Shown: positions 49,451 through 58,018 of the stretch, piece by piece
Layout: every line of letters starts with the position of its first letter
How positions within the stretch are numbered: position 1 is the stretch's first letter
NCBI RefSeq assembly: GCF_001458255.1
Contig: NZ_CYSB01000040.1
Coordinates: forward strand, 310,001 to 374,000
DNA length: 64,000 nt
Direction of reading: 5' to 3'
Origin: Thalassovita autumnalis
GTDB lineage: Bacteria; Pseudomonadota; Alphaproteobacteria; Rhodobacterales; Rhodobacteraceae
Notes under the pieces: generated by a model
What the model was told of the DNA's origin: nothing
The model's database searches: none
The model's input: only the letters and a program-made list of their open reading frames with translations
Position numbers and translations under genes: made by a program

Positions 49451-50314
49451 TTAGTTCAGGTCGTCTTTGGTCATCAGCGTGTAGAACAGCCAGGACACAA
49501 AGAGCGTGATTGCAAAGTAGATGAGCGACATGGCAGCGGCCGGTCCAAGGTCAAACTGACCCAGCGCGATCTTCACCAGATCGATGGACAACAGCGTGGT
49601 CGAGTTGCCAGGGCCACCACCGGTCAGCACGAAGGGCTCGGTGTAGATGTTGAAACTGTCCATAAACCGCAGCAGGATCGCGATGGTCAGGACGTTTTTC
49701 ATCTTAGGCAGCTGGATGAAGCGGAACACCGACCAGTTGGAGGCGCCGTCAATTTTGGCCGCCTGATAGTAGGCCTCGGGGATCGAAACCAGACCGGCAT
49801 AGGCCAGCAGAACCACCAGAGAGGTCCAGTGCCAGACATCCATCGTGATGATGGTCACCCAGGCCGCAATGGGATCTTGGGTCATGTCGTAGTTGATGCC
49901 CAGAACGTGGTTCAGGAAGTAACCCAACAGGCCAATGTCCGGCAGGGCAAAGATGTTCCACATCGCGCCCACGACGTTCCATGGGATCAGCATCGGCAGG
50001 GCCATCAGCACCAGACAGACCGGCACCCAGAAGCCCTGACGCGGCATCGCCAGCGCAATTGCGATGCCCAGTGGCACCTCGATGATCAGGATCAGGAAGG
50101 TGAACATGAACTGCCGCCCCAGCGCCGCATGGAAGCGGTCGGACCGCAGGATCTGTTCAAACCAGGTCAGACCTTCCCAGAAGAAGATGTTATCGCCAAA
50201 GGTTTCCTGCACCGAGTAGTTGACCACGGTCATCATCGGGATGAGCGCGTTGAACGCCACCAGCAATAGAACCGGTAGAACGAAGAACCAGGCTTTTTGG
50301 TTTTCGGTTTTCAT
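49451..50314 (-). CDS. glpP: Glycerol ABC transporter permease GlpP
   Basis: 287 residues, six membrane helices, MalF/UgpA-type. EAA loop near AYAGLVSIPEAYYQAAKIDGASNWSVFRFIQLPKMK. Its start overlaps the glpT stop (ATGA), so translation is coupled. Works with GlpQ. Confidence 0.9.
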   Translation of the reverse strand: MKTENQKAWFFVLPVLLLVAFNALIPMMTVVNYSVQETFGDNIFFWEGLTWFEQILRSDRFHAALGRQFMFTFLILIIEVPLGIAIALAMPRQGFWVPVCLVLMALPMLIPWNVVGAMWNIFALPDIGLLGYFLNHVLGINYDMTQDPIAAWVTIITMDVWHWTSLVVLLAYAGLVSIPEAYYQAAKIDGASNWSVFRFIQLPKMKNVLTIAILLRFMDSFNIYTEPFVLTGGGPGNSTTLLSIDLVKIALGQFDLGPAAAMSLIYFAITLFVSWLFYTLMTKDDLN

Positions 50315-51402
50315 GCCGCGCTCTCCTCTGTTGCGGGCGTGCTGGCGATCCAGCCATCGGCGTAGACGCGGGTTTGGTCAGCGCGGAACTGCAGATGCAC
50401 GGTTTCGCCAACCATCGGCGCGGTGCCGTTCAGGATGGCGGAGATTTTGCTGCCGCCGGCCTCAGCGTCGATGACGTAGTGCCGGCCGACGTCGGACACC
50501 CGGCGCACGGTGGCCTCAATGCCGCTGTCCCCCAGCGAGACAAATTCCGGCCGTACACCAATTTCAACCTTGCCCGTTGTGCCCGGGTTCACCGGACCTT
50601 CCAGAGCAACCTGCTGACCGTGGAAATAGGCCGCGCCATCGCGCAGTTCGGCGGGCAGCACGTTCATGCCCGGAGAGCCGATGAAATGGCCCACAAAGGT
50701 ATGGGCGGGGCGTTCAAACAGCTCCACCGGGGTGCCGATCTGCACCACCTCGCCCAGCTGCATCACCACAACCTTATCGGCAAAGGTCAGCGCCTCAGTC
50801 TGGTCGTGGGTCACATAGATCATCGTCGCTTTGACGCGCTGATGCAGTTCCTTCAGTTTTGAACGCAGCTTCCATTTCAGATGCGGGTCAATCACCGTCA
50901 GAGGTTCATCGAACATCACGACGTTCACGTCATCACGCACCAGACCACGACCCATCGAGATCTTCTGTTTGTTGTCCGGGCTGAGGCCCGCCGCGCGGCG
51001 GTTCAGCATGTCGGTGACTTCCAGCATCTCAGCGATCTCACGGACGCGGCGGTCAATGGTCGCCTGATCCACACCGCGGTTTTTCAGCGGGAAGGCCAGA
51101 TTGTCATAGACGGTCATGGTGTCGTAGATCACCGGGAACTGGAACACCTGCGCAATGTTGCGCTGGTCAGGTGGCAGTTGGGTGACGTCCTGACCGTCAA
51201 AGAGGATCTGCCCCTCAGACGGCACCAAAAGGCCGGAGATGATGTTGAGAAGCGTCGATTTTCCGCAACCGGACGGCCCCAGCAGCGCATAGGCCCCGCC
51301 ATCCTGCCAGTCCAGGTCGACCTCTTTCAGCGCGTAATCCTCAGGCCCTTTTGGATTGGGCATGTAGGAATGGCGCAGGTTTTTCAGTGTAATTTTAGCC
51401 AT
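50311..51402 (-). CDS. glpT: Glycerol ABC transporter ATPase GlpT
   Basis: 363 residues from the ATG at 51402. Walker A GPSGCGKST, Walker B VVMFDEPLTVID and switch His in VTHDQTEA are intact. The signature motif is LSPDNKQ instead of LSGGQ, so it cannot complete a normal ATP site on its partner. A C-terminal TOBE-type domain follows. GlpS upstream shows the complementary defect, which implies an asymmetric pair with one working site. Confidence 0.9.
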   Translation of the reverse strand: MAKITLKNLRHSYMPNPKGPEDYALKEVDLDWQDGGAYALLGPSGCGKSTLLNIISGLLVPSEGQILFDGQDVTQLPPDQRNIAQVFQFPVIYDTMTVYDNLAFPLKNRGVDQATIDRRVREIAEMLEVTDMLNRRAAGLSPDNKQKISMGRGLVRDDVNVVMFDEPLTVIDPHLKWKLRSKLKELHQRVKATMIYVTHDQTEALTFADKVVVMQLGEVVQIGTPVELFERPAHTFVGHFIGSPGMNVLPAELRDGAAYFHGQQVALEGPVNPGTTGKVEIGVRPEFVSLGDSGIEATVRRVSDVGRHYVIDAEAGGSKISAILNGTAPMVGETVHLQFRADQTRVYADGWIASTPATEESAA

Positions 51403-51412
51403 CTCGCCCCCC

Positions 51413-52474
51413 TCAGGCGGCCCGGCTGCCGTCAGCGGCGAAGTAGAAACACGCCCCGGCATCCATGTAAAACGTATGATCCTCGCCCACCTCATAGGGG
51501 TGTGCGCCATGGGCCAGTGAGACCCAGCCGTGATCGTCAAAGGTGAAATGCGCCGAACTTTCAGAACCTGACAGCTCCGTCACGCCAATGCGCCCTTTCA
51601 AGGCCACCGTGGCACCGCCGCTGGGTTGCGGCAGGATATGATGCGGGCGCACCGCAACGGTGTATCCGCCATCGGCCAGTCCGGCTGCGGCCCCTTCGGC
51701 CGCCCAGCTGACATCGCCCATGACAATCCTGTCGCCCTGCTTTTGCACCGGTGCGTAGTTGATCGGCGGGTCTGAGAAGACCTGCGCCGAGGTCAGGCTG
51801 GCGGGCGCACGATAAAGATCTGCGGTGGCGCCAAACTGGGCCACGCGGCCGTCCATCATCAGGGCGGTTTCGCCGCCCAGCAGCAAGGCCTCTTCGGGTT
51901 CTGAGGTTGCGTAGACAACCACAGCGCCGCGTCCTGCAAACAGCTCAGGCAGCATTTCCCGCAGTTCTTCGCGCAGTTTGTAATCAAGGTTGGCCAGTGG
52001 TTCATCCAGGAACACGGCCTGACTGTCCTTTGCAATGGCACGCGCCAGGGCGCAACGCTGCTGCTGACCACCTGAGAGTTCATGCGGGCGACGATGCAGC
52101 ATCGGGGCAAGCTGCAGAATGTCTGCGGCTTCCTGCACGCGGCCCTCAATCTCGGACTTGGCCATGCCGGCCACTTTCAGCGGCGAGGCGATGTTTTCAA
52201 AGACCGTCATATGTGGGTAGTTCACAAAGAACTGGTGAACCAGGCTGATCTTGCGTTTCTGGGTGGTCAGTTTGGTGACATCCACGCCATCCATCAGGAT
52301 CTGGCCCGAGGCGATGGGATCAAGGCCGGCCATCATCTTGATCAGAGAGGTTTTGCCGGATCCGGTTTCGCCGAGGAGAACGTTGAAATGTCCCTGTTCC
52401 AACGTCAGGCTGGTGGGCTTGATATGGGTTACCCCCTGCACCACCTTGGTGATCTCTTTCAATTCAAGTGCCAT
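51413..52474 (-). CDS. glpS: Glycerol ABC transporter ATPase GlpS
   Basis: 353 residues from the ATG at 52474 (AAGGG upstream). Walker A GETGSGKTS, normal signature LSGGQQQRCALA and Walker B VFLDEPLANLD. The switch-loop His is replaced: YATSEPEEA where relatives have VTHDxxEA. The C-terminal domain is shortened, TOBE-type. Pairs with GlpT in the cytoplasm. Confidence 0.9.
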   Translation of the reverse strand: MALELKEITKVVQGVTHIKPTSLTLEQGHFNVLLGETGSGKTSLIKMMAGLDPIASGQILMDGVDVTKLTTQKRKISLVHQFFVNYPHMTVFENIASPLKVAGMAKSEIEGRVQEAADILQLAPMLHRRPHELSGGQQQRCALARAIAKDSQAVFLDEPLANLDYKLREELREMLPELFAGRGAVVVYATSEPEEALLLGGETALMMDGRVAQFGATADLYRAPASLTSAQVFSDPPINYAPVQKQGDRIVMGDVSWAAEGAAAGLADGGYTVAVRPHHILPQPSGGATVALKGRIGVTELSGSESSAHFTFDDHGWVSLAHGAHPYEVGEDHTFYMDAGACFYFAADGSRAA

Positions 52475-52611
52475 TTTGCACCCTTGTATCTTGGGGTTTT
52501 GCGCCACCTCTGGTCAGATGCCGGGCGGCAAGAGGCTGGGGCCATAGGGTGGCCCCAGCCTGCGTCGACCACGGGGAGAGGAGCGGTCAGACGCCGGGTT
52601 TCAGCGGCGGC

Positions 52612-54348
52612 TTAGTTGGCGTTCCAGCGCGCAACCAGATCGTCATAGTTGACGGTTTGGCCCTGCGGCTTTTCGTTGTCCAACTTCGGCTTGGCGCCAC
52701 CGTTTGCGAACCACCACTCAGCGTCTTTTTCTTCGTTCAGACGCGGGCCGCAGCCGCCGTAGATGTTTTGTGCTTCGTCGGCACGCTGCATCCGGGCCAT
52801 GGTGATGTCCATTTCTTCGGCCAGACGGTCCATCGCTTCCTGCGGAGTGAAGGCACCCGAGTTCACATCACCGATCTGCTGCCACCAGATCTGGGCCAGC
52901 TTCGGATAGTCCGGAACGTTCACACCGGTCGGCGACCATGCAACACGATCAGGCGAGCGGTAGAATTCTACCAGACCACCCAGTTTCGGTGCACGTTCGG
53001 TGAAGCTTTCGTGGTTCACGGAACTGTCGCGGGTGAAGGTCAGGCCCACGTGGGACTTCTTCACGTCGACGGTTTTCGAGGTCACGAACTGGGCATAAAG
53101 CCAGGCCGCCTGAGCACGATCCGAGGGGGTCGACTTCAGGAAGGTCCAAGATCCAACGTCCTGATAGCCAACCTTCTGACCTTCTTCCCAGTAAGGACCA
53201 TGCGGGCTGGGCGCCATCCGCCACAGCGGGAAGCCCTCGTCATCCACAGTGTTGTTGCCTTCGGACTTCGGCTTCACCATGTCGGCGGTGAAGGCGGTGT
53301 ACCAGAAGATCTGCTGGGCAACGTTGCCCTGGCTCAGAGCCGGCAGCGACTGGTAGAAGTCAAAGGATGCGGCACCGGGCGGTGCGTAGTTGCGCAGCCA
53401 CTCGTCCCATTTGCGGATCGCATAGACCGCTGCAGGACCGTTTGCTGCACCACCGCGGGTGACCGATGCACCAGCAGGGTTACAGGAACCGGCTTCCATG
53501 CGGATGCCCCATTCGTCGATCGGCACGCCGTTCGGCTCACCTTTGGAACCAGCGCCAGCCATCGACAGCCAAGCATCGGTCATACGCCAACCCAGGTCAG
53601 GGGCGCGTTTGCCGTAGTCCATGTGGCCGTAGATATCGACACCATCGATGTTCTTCACATCGTTGGAGAAGAACTCAGCGATGTCTTCATAGGCCGACCA
53701 GTTGACCGGAACACCCAGATCGTAGCCATACTTGGCTTTGAAGGCTTCCTGCAGGTCGGCGCGATCAAACCAGTCTTTGCGGAACCAGTAGAGGTTCGCG
53801 AACTGCTGGTCGGGCAGCTGGTAGAGGTCGCCATCGGGACCGGTGGTGAACTGGGTGCCCATGAAGTCATCCAGATCCAGCGTCGGGCTGGTGGTCGCCG
53901 CCCAATCCCCTGCCATCTGATCGGTCAGGTTATATGCCAGCTGCAGACGCGAGTGGGTGCCGATCAGGTCGGAGTCATTGACGTAGCCGTCATAGAGGTT
54001 CCGCTTGGTCTGCATCTGGGTCTGCACCGCCTGCACCACTTCGCCCTCACCGAGGATCTGGTGGTTCACTTTGATGCCGGTGATCTCTTCAAAGGCTTTG
54101 GTCAGAACCTCGGCTTCATAGCCGTGGGTTGGAATGCCTTCAGACAGAACGTTGATTTCCATACCAGCGAAGGGTTGTGCAGCTTGAATAAACCACTGCA
54201 TTTCGCTCATCTGTTCATCTTTGCTCAGCGACGACGGCTGGAATTCAGCGTCAATCCACCGCTTGGCGGCAGCTTCGTCAGCATGCAAAGGATGCGTTCC
54301 CGCAATCACGGCGACAGCCGCGACAGCGGACATAAGATACTTGCGCAT
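52612..54348 (-). CDS. glpV: Glycerol ABC transporter periplasmic binding protein GlpV
   Basis: 578 residues from the ATG at 54348, chosen for GGGAGGA and the signal peptide that follows (MRKYLMSAVAAVAVIAGTHPLHA). Family 1 sugar-binding fold but with the ~580-residue length typical of glycerol-transport GlpV. Features: AFEEITGIKVNHQILGEGEVVQAVQTQMQT, and RAQAAWLYAQFVTSKTVDVKKS. First gene of glpV-S-T-P-Q-DUF2160. No glpK, glpD or glpR is in the window, unlike the rhizobial locus. Confidence 0.9.
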   Translation of the reverse strand: MRKYLMSAVAAVAVIAGTHPLHADEAAAKRWIDAEFQPSSLSKDEQMSEMQWFIQAAQPFAGMEINVLSEGIPTHGYEAEVLTKAFEEITGIKVNHQILGEGEVVQAVQTQMQTKRNLYDGYVNDSDLIGTHSRLQLAYNLTDQMAGDWAATTSPTLDLDDFMGTQFTTGPDGDLYQLPDQQFANLYWFRKDWFDRADLQEAFKAKYGYDLGVPVNWSAYEDIAEFFSNDVKNIDGVDIYGHMDYGKRAPDLGWRMTDAWLSMAGAGSKGEPNGVPIDEWGIRMEAGSCNPAGASVTRGGAANGPAAVYAIRKWDEWLRNYAPPGAASFDFYQSLPALSQGNVAQQIFWYTAFTADMVKPKSEGNNTVDDEGFPLWRMAPSPHGPYWEEGQKVGYQDVGSWTFLKSTPSDRAQAAWLYAQFVTSKTVDVKKSHVGLTFTRDSSVNHESFTERAPKLGGLVEFYRSPDRVAWSPTGVNVPDYPKLAQIWWQQIGDVNSGAFTPQEAMDRLAEEMDITMARMQRADEAQNIYGGCGPRLNEEKDAEWWFANGGAKPKLDNEKPQGQTVNYDDLVARWNAN

Positions 54349-54855
54349 CTTGTCCTCCCAAATTGAGTAATTGGCCGGCCTCCCGCCGGATGTGCACACG
54401 TTCGCAGACGTGGATCAAACCGTCAACTAATTTATTAGTAGACATCAGGCGCCGTGGCGTAAGCCCATTATAATCATAGGAATTTAGCGGTTTTCAAATC
54501 ATGCCCCCTGCAGAAGAGGCGCATAACACATCATTCAATTCCGCCAGGCACCGACCGCAAAATACCACAGCACACCGCGAAAACAGCAGCACACATTCAA
54601 CAGTCTAAACCGGATTCGTGTGAGACATGTTACCAAAACACGACACCTGCGTCGACTTTTCGACACCTATGAAGGGAAATTTTGCCTGCAAACACACGGG
54701 ATTACCGCGGATCCACGCCCGATCGTGGCAACAAAAACCCATATTTTGCCTTAATTTCAACAAAAACCACTAGCTTTCGCGGTCTGCCCTATAGTATGCC
54801 TGAAGTAATCTAGATAATGGGCAAAAGCCCTACTTTTTGAGAGAGCAGTAAGCTG
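54349..54855. other. 507-bp divergent regulatory region between glpV and the adhesin gene
   Basis: No coding frame with an RBS is visible. It is clearly richer in A+T than its surroundings, especially 54420-54840. It holds a 14-bp palindrome near glpV (listed separately) and a short GGGC/GCCC inverted repeat at 54819-54830 just before the adhesin. A long leader or several regulator sites for the adhesin are likely. Confidence 0.5.
54426..54439. promoter_or_regulatory. Palindrome ACTAAT-TT-ATTAGT upstream of glpV
   Basis: Perfect 14-bp dyad, 78-91 bp before the glpV start. It occurs in the expected promoter region of the glycerol operon and is a candidate operator (for example for a GlpR-type repressor). 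Regulator identity is inferred. Confidence 0.45.
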
Positions 54856-57800
54856 ATGAGTGCAGTGAATTACTCTGTCCGTAGCGCGGGCGGCACCGTT
54901 TCCTATGGCCAAAGCAGCCCAGCAGACGGCAACATTATTCCTTTTTTCACCGGGTCTCAGATTTCACTGAACCTGGCCCCACAGGATGTTATCGCCTACC
55001 GCACCAGCGGTGACGATCTGATCGTTGAATTAAGCAACGGTCAAACCGTAACGATACAGGGCTATTTCTTTGAGGACGGGCGCGAGCCTGAATTGTTCCT
55101 CTCGGCACATGGTGAAATTCAACATGTAGACTTGGGCGGTCAGGTCGGGGACCAATACCTCGCCTCTTACAACGCGGTCGATACCAGCGGAAAGTGGAGC
55201 GCCTATGACCAGCTGGTCTTCCTGGATCTGGAACGGGTTGAACCCGTGGTGGCCCCTCTGGTGGCCCCGGTCCTTGGCGGGCTGGGCAGTGCCGCAGCCG
55301 CCGGCGCGGCGGTTTTGGGCGGCGGCTACGTAGCCAACAAAGTGATCGGCGGTGGCGGTGAAATCACCCCCACGGTCAACGATCCCGAAGCGACCTATGA
55401 AACCGGTGGCCCGACCCCGGATGCGGTGACCATCTCAGGCACTGGTGAAGAAGGTTCCGACGTCACCGTTGTTGTTGGCGGCTCCGTCCAGACCACAACC
55501 GTGGGCGGCGATGGCACCTGGTCGGTTACCTATCAGGCTGCGGATCTGCCTGCCGATGGTGTGTACGAAAGCCAGGTCACCGTGGTGAACCCGGACGACA
55601 AGACATTCACCCTCGATGGCCCGGCCGTGGACATTGACACCTCCCCGCCTGCCGTTTCGGTCAGCGAAGGCACCGTTTCGGTTGGTGAAGTGGTCAATGC
55701 GGCCGAACATGATGACGGTCACGTGTTGTCTGGCCAGGGCGAAGCGGGTGCAACCGTTACGGTTGAGGTCAACGGCCACAGCCAGACCACCACCATTGCC
55801 GAGGACGGCAGCTGGTCGGTATTCTTTGCGCGCAATGTGCTGGCCGAAGGGGAATACACCATCGACGCCACCATCACTGCGGTGGATGCGCGCGGCAACA
55901 CAACGGTTGTCACCGACAGTATCGAGGTTGACACCATCGCCCCGGCCATCGCCATGGGCACGGTGGAAGGCGACGATGTGATCAACGCGGCCGAAGCCTC
56001 TGACGGGGTGACGCTGGCCGGCACCGGGGAACCGGGCGCAAGCCTGTCGATCTCCTTCCAGGGGCAGACCACCACAACAACCGTCGCAAATGACGGCAGC
56101 TGGTCGCTCTTCTTCAGCGCGGGTCAAGTGGCGGCGGGCACTTACGACAGTGCTGTACAGCTGGTTGCGACCGATGCGGCGGGCAACAGCACCACCACCA
56201 ACTACACCCTGCATATTGACACCGAAGGCAATGTGGCCCTGAACACGCCGATTGCCGGCGATGATATGCTGAATGCCACCGAGGCGGCACAGGGCCTGAC
56301 CCTGACCGGCACGGCTGAAGCGGGATCGACCGTTGTGGTGGAGATGATGGGCGTCACCCGCACCGTCACCGCCACCAACGCGGGAACATGGTCGGCGACC
56401 TACGCGGCCGCCGAGATCCCATCGGGCGAATATGATGCCACCATCAACGTCACCGCGACGGATGGGGTTGGCAATGTCTCAACCACCTCTTCTGTGATGC
56501 GGGTGGACACCTCCACCCTTGTTGGTCTGGACGCGCCGATTGCAGGCGACGATATGATCAATGCGGCTGAGGCTGCAGGAGGCGTCACCCTGACCGGCAT
56601 GGCCGAGGCTGGCGCGATGGTTCAGGTCACGCTCGAGGGCGCAACCCGGCTGGTCACCGCCGCACAGGATGGCAGCTGGTCAGCCAGTTTCACTACCGCG
56701 GACATTCCTGCTGGCACCTATCAGGCAGCCGTCACCGTGACCGCCACCGATCCCGCAGGCAACACCGCCACCACCCGTGCCACAGTGAGCGTGGACACGG
56801 AAATCGGTGTGGCGGTTGATGCAGGTCAGGCCGGGGGTGATGACATCATCAACGCAGCCGAGGCTGGCACAGGCGTGACCCTAACCGGCACCGGCGAAGC
56901 TGGGGCCAGTGTCACCGTTCAGATGGACGGCGTCAGCAAAACCACCACAGTGGCGGCCAACGGCACCTGGGCTGTGACCTACGCCAGCAGCGATATCCGC
57001 GCCGGTGAATATGACACCACTGTTGTTGCGACCATCACCGATGCCGCAGGCAACACAGAACAGGCAAGCCGCGCGATCCGCGTGGACACCACCACCGCCG
57101 CCACCATTGAGGTCACAGAAACCACCATCGGCGGGGACAGCTTTGTCAACGCGGCTGAGATGAGCCAGGGTCTGGTGCTAGATGGCACTGCGGAACCTGG
57201 GGCCTCGGTCACCGTTGTGGTCGAAGGTGTGACCCGCACCACAACCGCTGACGCCAGTGGCAGCTGGTCGGTCACCTATGAACCCGGCAGCCTGCCGCGC
57301 GGTGAATATGAAACCACCGCCACCGTGACCACGATCGATGCCGTGGGCAATGTCGGCACCTCCTCCACCACCTTCTTTGTGGATACCGAGGTGTCCAATC
57401 CGCTGGTCGACAGCGTCACCCAGTCTGATGATGATATCAGCGCGATCACTCTGGTTGCAGATGGTTCGGATCACACGATCTCAACCCTCAACGCCAATGG
57501 CACCACGACCGAGCTTTCACCGACTGAAGTGGATCTGGGCGCCACCACCATGCATGCCTTCAATCCACGGGTTCCTGATGGCACCAATCTGGTGGTCTCG
57601 GCCACGGATGATGCGGGCAATGTGTCCGACACGATGGTGGTTCTGGATGACAACGCAACCAACGCCGGCACATTGGGCCATGCCCAAATCGGTGACTTCC
57701 AGATTGAAGCCATTGAACTGGACTATGCCGCAGGCACCCAGTTGACCCTGACCGAGGCGCAGATCAAGGCGCTGTCGGATACGTCGGACACGCTGACGAT

Positions 57801-57951
57801 CCACGGCAATGGCGACGATCAGGTCACCGTTGCAGGCGCCCAGCGTACCGGAAGTACCGAAACCATCGATGGCGAGGCCTATGATGTTTACACCATCGGC
57901 GATGATGGGGTGACGCTGGTCATCGACCAGGACATCAACGTCATCATCTAA
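54856..57951 (+). CDS. BapA/LapA-like adhesin with Ig-like repeats
   Basis: 1031 residues, no Sec signal. Residues 1-~120 match the BapA prefix type (TGSQISLNLAPQDVIAYRTSGDDLIVELSNGQTVTIQGYFF). A Gly/Ala-rich helix follows (AAAAGAAVLGGGYVANKVIGGGG), perhaps a membrane or outer-membrane retention plug. Then seven ~95-residue bacterial Ig-like repeats occur, each with VNAAE-like, GxGEAGAxVxV, DGSWSV and AGNxxT blocks and a VDT end. The C-terminal ~120 residues (ending GVTLVIDQDINVII, after TIHGNGDDQVTV) are the usual type I secretion end of LapA/BapA proteins. It is followed by its TolC-ABC-HlyD exporter. Small for the family, whose members often exceed 3000 residues. Confidence 0.88.
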   Translation: MSAVNYSVRSAGGTVSYGQSSPADGNIIPFFTGSQISLNLAPQDVIAYRTSGDDLIVELSNGQTVTIQGYFFEDGREPELFLSAHGEIQHVDLGGQVGDQYLASYNAVDTSGKWSAYDQLVFLDLERVEPVVAPLVAPVLGGLGSAAAAGAAVLGGGYVANKVIGGGGEITPTVNDPEATYETGGPTPDAVTISGTGEEGSDVTVVVGGSVQTTTVGGDGTWSVTYQAADLPADGVYESQVTVVNPDDKTFTLDGPAVDIDTSPPAVSVSEGTVSVGEVVNAAEHDDGHVLSGQGEAGATVTVEVNGHSQTTTIAEDGSWSVFFARNVLAEGEYTIDATITAVDARGNTTVVTDSIEVDTIAPAIAMGTVEGDDVINAAEASDGVTLAGTGEPGASLSISFQGQTTTTTVANDGSWSLFFSAGQVAAGTYDSAVQLVATDAAGNSTTTNYTLHIDTEGNVALNTPIAGDDMLNATEAAQGLTLTGTAEAGSTVVVEMMGVTRTVTATNAGTWSATYAAAEIPSGEYDATINVTATDGVGNVSTTSSVMRVDTSTLVGLDAPIAGDDMINAAEAAGGVTLTGMAEAGAMVQVTLEGATRLVTAAQDGSWSASFTTADIPAGTYQAAVTVTATDPAGNTATTRATVSVDTEIGVAVDAGQAGGDDIINAAEAGTGVTLTGTGEAGASVTVQMDGVSKTTTVAANGTWAVTYASSDIRAGEYDTTVVATITDAAGNTEQASRAIRVDTTTAATIEVTETTIGGDSFVNAAEMSQGLVLDGTAEPGASVTVVVEGVTRTTTADASGSWSVTYEPGSLPRGEYETTATVTTIDAVGNVGTSSTTFFVDTEVSNPLVDSVTQSDDDISAITLVADGSDHTISTLNANGTTTELSPTEVDLGATTMHAFNPRVPDGTNLVVSATDDAGNVSDTMVVLDDNATNAGTLGHAQIGDFQIEAIELDYAAGTQLTLTEAQIKALSDTSDTLTIHGNGDDQVTVAGAQRTGSTETIDGEAYDVYTIGDDGVTLVIDQDINVII

Positions 57952-57957
57952 CTTCGC

Positions 57958-57981
57958 GTTGGGGCGGACCGCCGCCCCAAC
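57958..57981 (+). other. Stem-loop between adhesin and exporter genes
   Basis: Perfect 10-bp stem GTTGGGGCGG / CCGCCCCAAC with a 4-base loop, 6 bp after the adhesin stop. No T run follows. Likely partial terminator or mRNA-protecting hairpin that keeps exporter expression below adhesin expression. Confidence 0.6.
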
Positions 57982-58018
57982 CACCCGTCCACCCCAAGCC
58001 ATTCAGGAGACCACCCGG

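Noticed and set aside
52468-54366. A 632-codon open frame opposite glpV
   Set aside because: Antisense shadow: no recognisable domain, while glpV on the minus strand has an RBS, signal peptide and family length.
55435-56214. Minus-strand frame within the adhesin gene
   Set aside because: Shadow of the Ig-like repeats; no start signal or family match.
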